The notes beneath the pieces are model-generated. The model saw only the letters and a program-made list of their open reading frames with translations, did not search any database and had not been told where the DNA came from. From Amycolatopsis pretoriensis (lineage in GTDB: Bacteria; Actinomycetota; Actinomycetes; Mycobacteriales; Pseudonocardiaceae): a DNA stretch of 64,000 nucleotides. Shown here piece by piece: positions 1-8,135 of this stretch. Both the position numbers and the translations under genes were made by a program. The DNA is taken from assembly GCF_900107925.1 (NCBI RefSeq), contig NZ_FNUJ01000005.1, positions 186,001-250,000 of the forward strand, in the 5' to 3' direction. Numbering within the stretch: position 1 is the first letter of the stretch; each line of letters starts with the position of its first letter.

Positions 1-118
1 GGCTGACCTGGGCGGAGAGCCGCAGGTGCAGGTCGATGGAGATGGCCACGGCGAGGCCGATGCCGCCGAGCGCGATCCGGCCGTGCAGCGGCGAGACCGC
101 GGGCAGGGGCTTGTTCAC
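1..118 (-). CDS. N-terminal fragment of a membrane protein, cut by the window edge
   Basis: The minus strand reads open from a GTG at 118 to the window edge, about 39 residues. A short polar N-terminus is followed by a hydrophobic stretch (IALGGIGLAVAIS) that could be a first membrane segment. An ATG at 129-127 is out of frame and stops after four codons, so GTG 118 is the best start. Third-position GC fits a real gene. No family can be named from this fragment. The next gene on the same strand begins upstream at 774 (a GDT1 transporter), so the two could be co-transcribed. Confidence 0.4.
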   Translation of the reverse strand, partial: MNKPLPAVSPLHGRIALGGIGLAVAISIDLHLRLSAQVS

Positions 119-174
119 CTGGCTTCCATCCTTTCGTTTCCGAAAGGTTACCCGGCGAACCTGTGAGGCAGCGG

Positions 175-774
175 TCAGAAGGCGAGCTGGAGCAGGGCGA
201 ACGCCGCGAAACCGGCGAACACGAACCCGGCGCAGCGCTGGATCAGCTTCGGCTTGATCCGGCTGCGGATCTTCGCGCCGATGAAGACCGCGAGCCCGGC
301 GACGACGATCAGCGCGGCGAAGGCGCCGACACCGACGGCGACGGGGTTGCCAATCCGCGCGGCGAGGCTCGCCGTCGCGAGCTGGGAGGCGTCGCCCCAC
401 TCGGCGGCGAAGAGCACGCCGAACGACGTCATCGCGGAGCGCATGAAGGACAGCGGAGCCGGGCCGACGCGCGAAGCGTCTTCGCCAGCTTCGTCCGCTT
501 CGCTGAATCCCTCGCGAAGGAGCATGAAAGAGCCGAGGCCGAACATCGCGGCGACGACGAGCGAAAGGACGACGTCCGGCAACAGCGTCAGCACGCTGCC
601 GAACGCGACCGCGATCACGCATTGCACGGCGAACGCGGCGCACACCCCGGCGAATACCGGGCCACCGCGGAAACGGGTGGTCAGCACCAGGGTCGCGACC
701 AGCGTCTTGTCCGGCAGTTCCACGGCGAGGACCAGGCCGAACGCGCTGATCAACGCCACCATCGCGGCAGTCAT
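175..774 (-). CDS. TMEM165/GDT1 (UPF0016) family cation transporter
   Basis: This 199-residue, mostly hydrophobic protein carries the two family signatures E-x-P-D-K-T (ELPDKT, residues 19-24) and E-W-G-D-x-S (EWGDAS, 125-130), one in each half of an internal duplication of three membrane helices. A charged linker near residues 88-106 separates the halves. Known family members move Mn2+ or Ca2+ against H+, and bacterial ones act as Mn2+ exporters; the acidic motif residues line the transport path. The size matches the family. ATG 774 lies 12 nt after an AAAGGGG sequence that is the 3' arm of a hairpin (separate entry), so translation may be controlled. Substrate is inferred from the family only. 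Confidence 0.9.
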   Translation of the reverse strand: MTAAMVALISAFGLVLAVELPDKTLVATLVLTTRFRGGPVFAGVCAAFAVQCVIAVAFGSVLTLLPDVVLSLVVAAMFGLGSFMLLREGFSEADEAGEDASRVGPAPLSFMRSAMTSFGVLFAAEWGDASQLATASLAARIGNPVAVGVGAFAALIVVAGLAVFIGAKIRSRIKPKLIQRCAGFVFAGFAAFALLQLAF

Positions 775-786
775 AGTGTTTCTTCG

Positions 787-812
787 CCCCTTTCACTGCA
801 ACGATAAAGGGG
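787..812 (-). promoter_or_regulatory. Leader hairpin that would cover the GDT1 ribosome binding site
   Basis: The arms CCCCTTT and AAAGGGG (minus-strand sense; plus coordinates 806-812 and 787-793) form a 7-bp stem with a 12-nt loop directly upstream of the transporter start at 774. The 3' arm is the only purine-rich Shine-Dalgarno candidate, so folding would hide it. I do not see the conserved core of the yybP-ykoY manganese riboswitch. The switch role is inference. Confidence 0.35.
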
Positions 813-947
813 AGATCAATCCGGTCGCAAGCTGATGGCTTCTGCGAAATTGCCGGATCGGCGGCCATGAATTTGTCATCAAGCCGTGTCGTACAATTTT
901 CTTCGGCACACCGAAAATTCGATTGTGGCCTCGGGTAGGTTGACGGC

Positions 948-1940
948 ATGGGGTCTGAAGCGCGTGCTGCGCAGGTCGACGAAGTCATCCGCCGGTTGGA
1001 AGCGCACTACGTCTTCCCCGACGTCGCGGCGAAGCTGGCGGAAGTGCTGCGCCAGCGTCTGGGCGAAGGCGCGTACGCGAGTGTCGACGACGCCGGGTTC
1101 GCGACGCTCGTCACAGCTGACCTGCAGTCGGTCAACGGCGACAAGCACCTGCGCCTGCGCCACCACGCCGACCCGGTCGCCGACGACGGCGACGCGGCCG
1201 TGAACTCCGAGAGCTACCGCCTCGAGGCCGAGCTGGAGGCGTTCGGCATCGCCGAAGTGCGGCGGCTGGCCGGCAACGTCGGCTACCTCGACACGACGAT
1301 GCTGTACCCGCCCGAGCTGGCCGGGCCGGCGATCGCGGCGGCGATGACACTGCTCGCGCCCACCGACGCGCTGCTGCTCGACGTCCGCCGCAACCGCGGC
1401 GGTACCCCGGGCACGAGCGCACTGCTGCAGACCTACCTCGTCGACGAGCAGGTCCACTACCTCGACATCTACGAGCGCGAAGGCCACAAGACCACGCAGA
1501 TGTGGACGTTGCCGTACGTCCCGGGCTCGCGGTTCGGCGGTACCAAGCCGGTCTGGGTGCTGACCGGGCCGAACACGTTCTCGGGTGGCGAAGACCTCGC
1601 GTTCTCGCTCCAGCAGCAGGGCCGCGCGAAGACCGTGGGCGAGGCCACCCGCGGCGGCGCCCACCCGCGTGAGCAGTACAAAGTGGACACCTACCTCGAC
1701 GTGACCGTCTCGATCGCGCGTTCGCTGCACCCGGAGACGGGGGAGAACTGGGAGGGCGTCGGCGTCCGCCCGGACCTCGCGGTGGCCGCGGACCGGGCGT
1801 TCGACACCGCGTACGCGCTGGCGTTGCGGCACGTCCTCGAGCTGGGTTCCGCCGGGCCGCGCCGCGGCGTCGCCGAGGAGGCGCGGCAGGCACTCGACCA
1901 GGTGAAGGACGTTGGTCCCGGGAGGGACGGGACCGTTTGA
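948..1940 (+). CDS. S41 family peptidase-like protein (IRBP/C-terminal-processing-protease fold)
   Basis: This 330-residue protein starts at ATG 948. Residues 5-75 form a helical region like the S41 N-terminal domain, followed by a tail-specific-protease core. The motif NTFSGGEDLAF (209-219) supplies the serine nucleophile candidate (S212), and LLLDVRRNRGG (143-152) is the typical strand and glycine turn before it. There is no signal peptide and no PDZ domain, so it resembles the retinoid-binding-protein-like branch of S41 found in many actinobacteria, which may be cytoplasmic. It ends 38 nt before cydA, in the same direction; an inverted repeat spans its 3' end. Substrate unknown. Confidence 0.8.
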   Translation: MGSEARAAQVDEVIRRLEAHYVFPDVAAKLAEVLRQRLGEGAYASVDDAGFATLVTADLQSVNGDKHLRLRHHADPVADDGDAAVNSESYRLEAELEAFGIAEVRRLAGNVGYLDTTMLYPPELAGPAIAAAMTLLAPTDALLLDVRRNRGGTPGTSALLQTYLVDEQVHYLDIYEREGHKTTQMWTLPYVPGSRFGGTKPVWVLTGPNTFSGGEDLAFSLQQQGRAKTVGEATRGGAHPREQYKVDTYLDVTVSIARSLHPETGENWEGVGVRPDLAVAADRAFDTAYALALRHVLELGSAGPRRGVAEEARQALDQVKDVGPGRDGTV

Positions 1941-1955
1941 TCTAGCTGGGTCCCG
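1914..1955. promoter_or_regulatory. Triple GGTCCCG/CGGGACC element upstream of cydA
   Basis: GGTCCCG (1914-1920), its inverse CGGGACC (1928-1934) and a second GGTCCCG (1949-1955) alternate just upstream of the cydA GTG at 1979. The first pair is a perfect 7-bp inverted repeat with a 7-nt gap lying inside the end of the preceding gene. GGGAC/GTCCC half-sites are typical of NarL-family regulators such as DosR/DevR, and a DevR-like regulator is encoded at 9572-10198. It could also act as a terminator hairpin for the upstream gene. The regulatory reading is inference. Confidence 0.35.
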
Positions 1956-1978
1956 CGGCCCGGAGCACGCTGGACCAC

Positions 1979-3457
1979 GTGGAGGTCCTTGAGCTAGCGC
2001 GGTGGCAGTTCGGCATCACCACCGTCTACCACTTCCTGATGGTCCCGCTGACCATCGGGCTGTCGATCCTGGTCGCGGCGATGCAGACCCAGTGGGTCCG
2101 CACCGGCGATCCGCGGCACCTGAAGATGACCAAGTTCTGGGGCAAGCTGCTGCTGGTCAACTTCGCCATGGGCGTGGTGACCGGGATCGTGCAGGAGTTC
2201 CAGTTCGGGATGAACTGGAGCGCGTACTCGCGCTTCGTCGGCGACGTCTTCGGCGCGCCGCTCGCGATGGAAGGGCTCGTCGCGTTCTTCGTCGAGTCGA
2301 CTTTCCTCGGCCTGTGGATCTTTGGCTGGGACCGGCTGCCGAAGAAGGTCCACCTGGCGTGTGCGTGGGCGTTTTCGCTGGCCACGATGGCGTCGGCGTA
2401 CTTCATCCTGGCGGCGAACTCGTGGATGCAGCACCCGGTCGGCGTGACGTTCGAGAACGGCAAGCCGACGATGAACTCGATCTGGGCGGTGCTGACGAAC
2501 AACACGGCACTGGCCGCGATCCCGCACACCCTGGCCGGCGCGTTCTCGGTGGCGGCGGCGTTCCTGGTGGGCGTCGCGGGCTGGCACCTGTGGCGGCGTC
2601 GTTCGAATCAGGACGTCTGGCGCTCGTCGCTGCGCCTCGGCGGCTGGGTCGGCGTGGCGGCGTTCGCGGTCCTCGCGATCACCGGTGACACGCAGGGCAA
2701 GCTGATGTTCGAGCAGCAGCCGATGAAGATGGCGTCGGCGGAAGCCCTGTGCCACACGGAAAAGCCGGCGAGCTTCTCGATCATCGCGATCGGCGACGTC
2801 GCGGGGTCGAACTGCGAGGACGTGAAGACGTTCAACGTCCCGGCGCTGCTGTCCTTCTTGGCCCACAACGACTTCAAGACCGAGGTCAAGGGCGTCGAAG
2901 ACCTGATCACGGAGTACCAGGCGAAGTACGGCACGAACTACCCGGACGACCCGGCGCTGGGTTCACTGGCCGGCAAGCCGATCGACTACGTGCCGAACCT
3001 GCCGGTGACGTACTGGGGCTTCCGCATGATGATCGGCTTCGGCGCGGTGTCGGCGGGCATCGGCCTCCTCGCGCTGTGGCTGACCCGCCGCGATCGCATC
3101 CCGTCCGGCCGTTGGTTCCCGCTACTGGTGTTGGGCGGCATCGCAACGCCGTTCCTGGGCAACAGCGCGGGCTGGATCTTCACGGAGATGGGCCGCCAGC
3201 CGTTCGTGGTGGCGCCCAACCCGAGCGGCGTCGACGGGGTGTGGATGTTCACGGCCCAGGCGGTCTCCCGCCTGACGACGGGCGAGGTCTGGACATCGCT
3301 GATCGCGCTGACCACGGTGTACGCGGCGCTGGGAGTGGTGGAGCTGTACTTGATGCGCAAGTACATCCGCGGCGGCGTCGAAGCGGTGATGCCCCCACCG
3401 AAGAAGGACTCCGACTCCGACGAGGCCGAGGGCGACACGCTCGCCTTCGCGTACTGA
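1979..3457 (+). CDS. cydA: Cytochrome bd ubiquinol/menaquinol oxidase subunit I
   Basis: This 492-residue polytopic protein is CydA, the haem-carrying, quinol-oxidising subunit of the bd-type terminal oxidase in the plasma membrane. Haem ligand candidates are H18 (VYHFLMVPLTIG), H183 (IPHTLAG) and the methionine in FRMMIG; the GRQPF motif typical of the family follows. The length indicates the short Q-loop form usual in actinobacteria. Start is GTG 1979, chosen because it gives the conserved N-terminus just before the first helix. It heads a cydA-cydB-cydDC operon, although a 200-nt gap with DnaA-box-like sites separates it from cydB. Bd oxidase supports respiration at low oxygen or when the cytochrome bc1-aa3 branch is impaired. 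Confidence 0.97.
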   Translation: MEVLELARWQFGITTVYHFLMVPLTIGLSILVAAMQTQWVRTGDPRHLKMTKFWGKLLLVNFAMGVVTGIVQEFQFGMNWSAYSRFVGDVFGAPLAMEGLVAFFVESTFLGLWIFGWDRLPKKVHLACAWAFSLATMASAYFILAANSWMQHPVGVTFENGKPTMNSIWAVLTNNTALAAIPHTLAGAFSVAAAFLVGVAGWHLWRRRSNQDVWRSSLRLGGWVGVAAFAVLAITGDTQGKLMFEQQPMKMASAEALCHTEKPASFSIIAIGDVAGSNCEDVKTFNVPALLSFLAHNDFKTEVKGVEDLITEYQAKYGTNYPDDPALGSLAGKPIDYVPNLPVTYWGFRMMIGFGAVSAGIGLLALWLTRRDRIPSGRWFPLLVLGGIATPFLGNSAGWIFTEMGRQPFVVAPNPSGVDGVWMFTAQAVSRLTTGEVWTSLIALTTVYAALGVVELYLMRKYIRGGVEAVMPPPKKDSDSDEAEGDTLAFAY

Positions 3458-3582
3458 GGGGGCGAAATGACAAACCCGCAGCTCAGCAGCTGTGCAGCAG
3501 CCCCAGACTCCCGCAGAGCAGCCCCCACCCGTCCCGGGGGGCGACCCCGAACCCAGCGTATCGGCTTGGTCACTCTCGCGGG

Positions 3583-3626
3583 TTACCCACAGCAAATCTG
3601 TGGACAACTCGCCCGGGTGTGGATAA
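3583..3626. other. Cluster of three DnaA-box-like 9-mers between cydA and cydB
   Basis: TTACCCACA (plus, 3583-3591), TTGTCCACA (minus, 3599-3607) and TTATCCACA (minus, 3618-3626) fall within 44 nt. The last two match the actinobacterial and E. coli DnaA box consensus exactly. CCACAG and CTGTGG (3587-3592 and 3598-3603) also form a 6-bp hairpin. The 200-nt cydA-cydB gap contains no convincing gene. No dnaA or dnaN is nearby, so this is not an oriC; it could be a DnaA titration or regulatory site. Confidence 0.5.
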
Positions 3627-3657
3627 CTCGCGGCGACCGTGCGAAAGGCAGGACCCG

Positions 3658-4665
3658 ATGACCCTCGAAACCGTCTGGTTCGTCGTCATCGCCTTCTTCT
3701 GGCTCGGCTACCTCTTCCTTGAAGGCTTCGACTTCGGCGTCGGCATGCTGCTGCCCGTCCTCGCGAAGGACAACACCGAGCGGCGCGTCATGGTCAACAC
3801 CATCGGGCCCGTCTGGGACGGCAACGAAGTCTGGCTGATCGTCGCCGGCGGAGCCATGTTCGCCGCCTTCCCCGCCTGGTACGCCGGCCTCTTCTCGGCC
3901 GCCTACCTGCCGCTCCTCATCGTGCTGCTCGCCCTCATCGGCCGCGGCGTCGCGTTCGAGTACCGCGGCAAAGTCGACTCCGAACGCTGGCGGCGCACCT
4001 GGGACCGCGTGATCATGATCGGCTCGTGGGTCGCGCCGCTGGGCGTCGGGCTGATCCTCGCCACCACCGTCCTCGGCCTGCCCCTCGACGCCGAAGGCAA
4101 CCGCGTCGGCTCCGCGTTCGCCGCCTTCCGCTGGGACACCCTGCTCGGCGCGGTCGCGATCGCCGCCTTCGCGATGACGCACGGCGCCGCGTTCCTCGCC
4201 CTCAAAACCAGCGGTGACCTGCGCGAACGCGCTCGCAGCCTGGCGCTGAAGCTGCTGCCGGCCGCCATGGTGCCGATCGTCGCGTTCCTCTCGGTCGTCC
4301 AGTGGCGCGAGGGCACGCTGTGGACACTGCTCTCGTTCGGGATCAGTGCTCTCGCCGCGGCCGTCGCCTGGCTGCGGCTGCGCGCCGACCGGGACGGGCA
4401 GGCCTTCGCCGCGCTCGGCGTCGTCATCGCCGGGGCCGCCGTGGTCATGTTCGGCTCGCTGTTCCCGAACGTGCTGCCCTCGACCCTCGACGCCGCCAAC
4501 ACGCTCACCATCGAAGGCGCCGCTTCGAGCCCGTACACGCTGACCGTCATGACCTGGGTCGCCGTCTTCGGCGCTCCGGCGGTGCTGATCTACCAGGGCT
4601 GGACCTACTGGGTGTTCCGCAAGCGCATCGGCACCCAGCACATCCCGGCGGTCCACGCACCATGA
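3658..4665 (+). CDS. cydB: Cytochrome bd oxidase subunit II
   Basis: This 335-residue membrane protein is CydB, the structural partner of CydA in the bd oxidase. The N-terminus (TVWFVVIAFFWLGYLFLEGFD) is the classic CydB first helix with the F-L-E-G-F-D-F-G motif, and WDGNEVWLI follows at about residue 53. ATG 3658 sits behind AAAGGCAGGA and begins exactly at the family N-terminus; longer in-frame readings run into the cydA region and are not coding. Its stop overlaps the next start (ATGA at 4662-4665), so cydDC is translationally coupled. Confidence 0.97.
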   Translation: MTLETVWFVVIAFFWLGYLFLEGFDFGVGMLLPVLAKDNTERRVMVNTIGPVWDGNEVWLIVAGGAMFAAFPAWYAGLFSAAYLPLLIVLLALIGRGVAFEYRGKVDSERWRRTWDRVIMIGSWVAPLGVGLILATTVLGLPLDAEGNRVGSAFAAFRWDTLLGAVAIAAFAMTHGAAFLALKTSGDLRERARSLALKLLPAAMVPIVAFLSVVQWREGTLWTLLSFGISALAAAVAWLRLRADRDGQAFAALGVVIAGAAVVMFGSLFPNVLPSTLDAANTLTIEGAASSPYTLTVMTWVAVFGAPAVLIYQGWTYWVFRKRIGTQHIPAVHAP

Positions 4666-7600
4666 ACAAGCTTCCCGGACGCGCAACCCTTCTCGCCTCG
4701 GAGTCCACAGTGGACTCAGCGCGGCCGGGAAAGGGCCCGCTCGGCGCATTGCCGGCCCTCGTGCCGGCCGTGCGCCGGGCGCTGGCCCTGGTCGGCTTCC
4801 TGTCCTTCCTCCACGCCGCCGCGCTGGTGGCACAGGCGTTCCTGCTCGCCGACGTCCTCGCGGCGATCGTCGGAGCAGGTTCCGGGGGACGCACCGCCCA
4901 GCTGGCCGCGCTGCTCGCGCTCGTCGCGACGCGCGCGCTGACCGGCTGGGCGGTGCGCACGGTCTCCGCCCGCGCGGCCGCGACCGCGCAACGCGAGCTG
5001 CGCGCCCGAGCCGTCGACCACGCCCTGCGCCTCGGCCCGGAGTGGATCGCCCGACGCGGCCACGGCGAGCTGACGGCGTTGACGACCCGCGGCCTCGACG
5101 CGCTCGACGCGTACTTCCGCGAGTACCTGCCCGCGCTGGTGACGGCGGCGGTCGTGCCGCTCGGCGCCGGCGCGGCGATCCTGTTCGCCGACTGGCCGTC
5201 CGGGGTGATCGTCGCGCTGACGGTGCCGCTGCTCCCGGTCTTCGCGATCCTCGTCGGCAAGTTCACGGCCGGGCGCGTCGCCGGCGCGACCGACGCGACG
5301 CACCGGATGTCCGGCCGGCTGCTGGAACTCGTGCGCGTGCTGCCGGTGCTGACGGCGTTCCGGCGCGCGACCGCGCAGGGCGAGACCGTCCGGCAGCTGT
5401 CCGAACGCCACCGCCGCGCGACGCTCAAGACGTTGAAGGTCGCGTTTTCCTCGGCGTTCGTGCTGGAACTGATCGCGACGCTGTCGGTCGCACTGGTCGC
5501 CGTGGTGATCGGCGTCCGGCTCGTCGGCGGGAGCCTGCCGCTGGCCATCGGCCTGGGCGTGCTGATCCTGGCGCCCGAGTGCTACCAGCCGCTGCGCGCG
5601 GTCGGCGCCGCGTTCCACGCGAGCGAGGACGGCGTCGAAGCGGTCCGGCGCGTCGCCGATCTGCTGGCCATCCCCGCGCCTGCGGCCGGAACGTCGGTGC
5701 CGCCGCCGGGCGAGCTGCGCGTGTCGGCGTTGCGGGTCGCGCGGCGCGGCGGGTTCGCGCCGGACGGCGAGACGTTTACGGTCCGCTCCGGCGAGACGGT
5801 CTGGCTGCGCGCCCCGAGCGGCGGCGGCAAGTCGACGACCCTTTCGGCGCTGCTCGGCTTCGTCCCGGCCGACGACGGCGCCATCACAGTCGGCGCGACG
5901 AACCTGGCCGACGCCGACCTCGCGCGCTGGCGCGAACAGGTGGCGTGGGTGCCGCAGTCGCCGGTGTTCACCGGCGGCACCGTCCGGGAGGAAGCGGGCG
6001 GCGAGGACTTCCTCGCCGAACTCGGCCTCGACGGGCTCGCGGACCGCCCGGTGACGCGGCTTTCGCTGGGACAGCGTCAGCGAGTCGCGGTGGCCCGGGC
6101 GCTGCAGCGGGTCCGCGACGGCGCGTGGCTGCTCCTGCTCGACGAGCCGACGGCTCACCTCGACGAGGCCAACGCGCGTCTGGTGCTCGCGGCGGTCCGG
6201 CGCGCGGTCGACAACGGCGCGGCGGCGATCATCGCGGCCCACGAGCGCACGGCGGCGGTCGACACGTCTCCCGACATTCCGATCGCGCCTTCATCGTCCA
6301 CAGTGGACACTTCTGGTGCGCCGTTGCCCTGGCGCGCGTTGCTCGACGGCCGGCTCTTCGCCGGTGCGGCTTTGGGCGCGGTGGCGTTGCTGGCGGGGAT
6401 GGCGCTGACGGCGACGTCGGGCTGGCTGATCGCCAAGGCGTCGCAGCAGCCGCCGATCCTGACGTTGACGGTCGCGGTGGTCGGGGTCCGCGCGTTCGGC
6501 CTGGGCCGCGCGACGCTGAGGTACGTGGAAAGGCTGGTGACGCACGACGCGGCGTTCCGCATCGCCGGCCGTCTCCGGGTCCGGTTGTGGAATTCGCTGG
6601 TCCGCTTGGGGCCGGCACGCGGGTTGCGAGCGGGCGAGGGGCAGCGGCGCTTGGTGGCCGACGTCGACGCGGTGCGCGATCTGCTGCCGCGGGTGGTGTC
6701 GCCGCCGCTGGTGGTGGCGCTGGTCGCGGCGGGGGCGATCGCGGTGCAGACGTGGGTGTTGCCGGCGGCGGGCCTGACGTTGCTGGCCGCGGTGGCGGTG
6801 GGGTTGTGCGCGCCGTGGGTGGCGTTGCGGGCGGAGCGCCGGGCGACATCGGCCCTGGCGGACGGCCGGCGCGAGGTGTCATCGCGGGTGCTGGTCCTGT
6901 TCGAGGCAGCGGCCGAGCTGCTGGCGTTCGGCCGGGATCGCGAGCACCGCCGGGCGTTGTCGGACGCGGACATGCGGTTGGTGGGGGAAGCGCGCCGCCA
7001 GGCTTTCGGCGCGGGCGCGGCAGAAGCGCTGGTGACGCTGGCGTGCGGAGCGGGCGCGGTGATCAGCACGGCCTTCGCGGCGCGAGCGGTCACGGCGGGA
7101 GGGCTCGACCCGGTGCTGGCGCCGCTGGTGGCGTTGGTGCCGTTGGCATTGGCGGAGGTGCTGGCGCTGCTGCCGGCGGTGGCCCAGCACTGGGACACGC
7201 TGCAGCAGGCGCGCCGCCGCTTGGCTGACGCCCCGGCGCAGGTCGAGAAGGGGGACGAGGACAGCGCCCGGGGCATGGCTCAGGTCGGCCGCACTGGCGC
7301 GCGGGGTGAGGCTGGCGCCAGACGGCGGGACACACCTCAGATCGGCCGCAGTGGTGCACCGGGCGTGGCCGAGTTCGGGCAGCGCGGCGCTTGGGATGTG
7401 GCCGAGCCTCGGCTCGCCGGCGCGCAGGGCGAGGCCGACCTGGAGCGCGGCGATGCGCGCGACGGGGATGGCTTCGAGCGCCGCCTGCCGCCGCGCGAGG
7501 TTGCCGGCGAAACCGATGGCCGCGTTGTGCTGCGGGGGGCTGATCTTGGGTGGCCCGGTGGCCCGCTCGTTCTTCGCGATGTCGATCTCGACCTCGCGCC

Positions 7601-8135
7601 CGGGACCTACGCCGCCGTTGTTGGGCCCAGTGGGGCCGGGAAGTCCACCCTTGTCGCCGCTCTGCTTGGCTTTCTCGCGCCGAGGCGCGGTTTCGCCGAC
7701 GTTCCGGGGCGGGTTGCCTGGGCTCCTCAAGAGCCGATGCTCGCCGCTACCACCGTTGGCGAAAACCTTCGTCTCGCGAGGCCGGCCGCGGGAGACGACG
7801 ACCTGCGGGAAGCCCTTCGGCAAGCGGCCGTCGAGGACGTTGATCCCTCGACTCTGCTGGGCAGCGGTGGCAGTGGGCTCTCCGGCGGCCAAGCCCAGCG
7901 CGTCGCACTCGCGCGGGCCTTGCTCGGCGCGTCCGAAGCGGGGCTCGTGCTGCTCGACGAACCCACCTCCCACCTCGACGAACCGACCGCGCACGTTGTG
8001 CGGGCGCACCTGCGGGAGGCGCTTGCCGGGCGGACCGTTGTGCACGTCACCCACCGCGCTGAGGAGGCCGCCGACGCTGACCTCGTGCTCGAGGTTCGCG
8101 ATGGCCGGGTTTTCACGCGGGTGCCCGTGTCGTGA
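4662..8135 (+). CDS. cydDC: Fused CydDC thiol-reductant ABC exporter
   Basis: A single 1157-residue polypeptide joins CydD and CydC, as often seen in actinobacteria. It has two transmembrane domains and two ATPase domains. NBD1 has Walker A PSGGGKST, signature LSLGQRQRVAVA and Walker B LLLLDEPT. NBD2 has Walker A GPSGAGKST, signature LSGGQAQRVALA and Walker B LVLLDEPT. CydDC exports glutathione/cysteine-type thiols and is needed to assemble haem in cytochrome bd, which fits its position after cydB. ATG 4662 overlaps the cydB stop. Odd points: a repetitive, charged linker of about 80 residues before NBD2 (separate entry), and two copies of the in-frame dyad GTCCACAGTGGAC (4703 and 6296). Confidence 0.93.
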   Translation: MNKLPGRATLLASESTVDSARPGKGPLGALPALVPAVRRALALVGFLSFLHAAALVAQAFLLADVLAAIVGAGSGGRTAQLAALLALVATRALTGWAVRTVSARAAATAQRELRARAVDHALRLGPEWIARRGHGELTALTTRGLDALDAYFREYLPALVTAAVVPLGAGAAILFADWPSGVIVALTVPLLPVFAILVGKFTAGRVAGATDATHRMSGRLLELVRVLPVLTAFRRATAQGETVRQLSERHRRATLKTLKVAFSSAFVLELIATLSVALVAVVIGVRLVGGSLPLAIGLGVLILAPECYQPLRAVGAAFHASEDGVEAVRRVADLLAIPAPAAGTSVPPPGELRVSALRVARRGGFAPDGETFTVRSGETVWLRAPSGGGKSTTLSALLGFVPADDGAITVGATNLADADLARWREQVAWVPQSPVFTGGTVREEAGGEDFLAELGLDGLADRPVTRLSLGQRQRVAVARALQRVRDGAWLLLLDEPTAHLDEANARLVLAAVRRAVDNGAAAIIAAHERTAAVDTSPDIPIAPSSSTVDTSGAPLPWRALLDGRLFAGAALGAVALLAGMALTATSGWLIAKASQQPPILTLTVAVVGVRAFGLGRATLRYVERLVTHDAAFRIAGRLRVRLWNSLVRLGPARGLRAGEGQRRLVADVDAVRDLLPRVVSPPLVVALVAAGAIAVQTWVLPAAGLTLLAAVAVGLCAPWVALRAERRATSALADGRREVSSRVLVLFEAAAELLAFGRDREHRRALSDADMRLVGEARRQAFGAGAAEALVTLACGAGAVISTAFAARAVTAGGLDPVLAPLVALVPLALAEVLALLPAVAQHWDTLQQARRRLADAPAQVEKGDEDSARGMAQVGRTGARGEAGARRRDTPQIGRSGAPGVAEFGQRGAWDVAEPRLAGAQGEADLERGDARDGDGFERRLPPREVAGETDGRVVLRGADLGWPGGPLVLRDVDLDLAPGTYAAVVGPSGAGKSTLVAALLGFLAPRRGFADVPGRVAWAPQEPMLAATTVGENLRLARPAAGDDDLREALRQAAVEDVDPSTLLGSGGSGLSGGQAQRVALARALLGASEAGLVLLDEPTSHLDEPTAHVVRAHLREALAGRTVVHVTHRAEEAADADLVLEVRDGRVFTRVPVS
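4701..4717. repeat. In-gene dyad GAGTCCAC-A-GTGGACTC (copy 1)
   Basis: An odd palindrome with 8-bp arms lies at the start of cydDC and reads Glu-Ser-Thr-Val-Asp-Ser. The core GTCCACwGTGGAC recurs at 6296, 12046 and 19052, always in the same reading phase. Confidence 0.85.
6296..6308. repeat. In-gene dyad GTCCACAGTGGAC (copy 2)
   Basis: This copy lies between the two halves of cydDC and reads Ser-Thr-Val-Asp (TCC ACA GTG GAC). The upstream TCGTCCACA also fits a loose DnaA-box consensus. Confidence 0.85.
7272..7480 (+). repeat. Degenerate tandem repeat in the CydDC linker
   Basis: Residues about 871-940 of CydDC repeat a loose 11-19 residue unit: AQVGRTGARGEA, PQIGRSGAPGVA, EFGQRGAWDVA, EPRLAGAQGEA, DLERGDARDG. 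At DNA level CTCAGrTCGGCCGCA recurs at the first two units. The stretch is hydrophilic, with no predicted fold, and sits between the second membrane domain and the second ATPase domain. Confidence 0.6.

Noticed and set aside
775..947. yybP-ykoY manganese riboswitch upstream of GDT1
   Set aside because: A simple hairpin exists but the conserved riboswitch core sequences and multi-stem junction are not visible.
1941..1978. Rex operator upstream of cydA
   Set aside because: No TGTGAA-N-TTCACA-type dyad is present in the upstream region.
2749..3657. Long open frame leading into cydB from 2749
   Set aside because: It overlaps cydA in another frame and has Arg/Gly/Pro-rich shadow composition; only the part from ATG 3658 is CydB.
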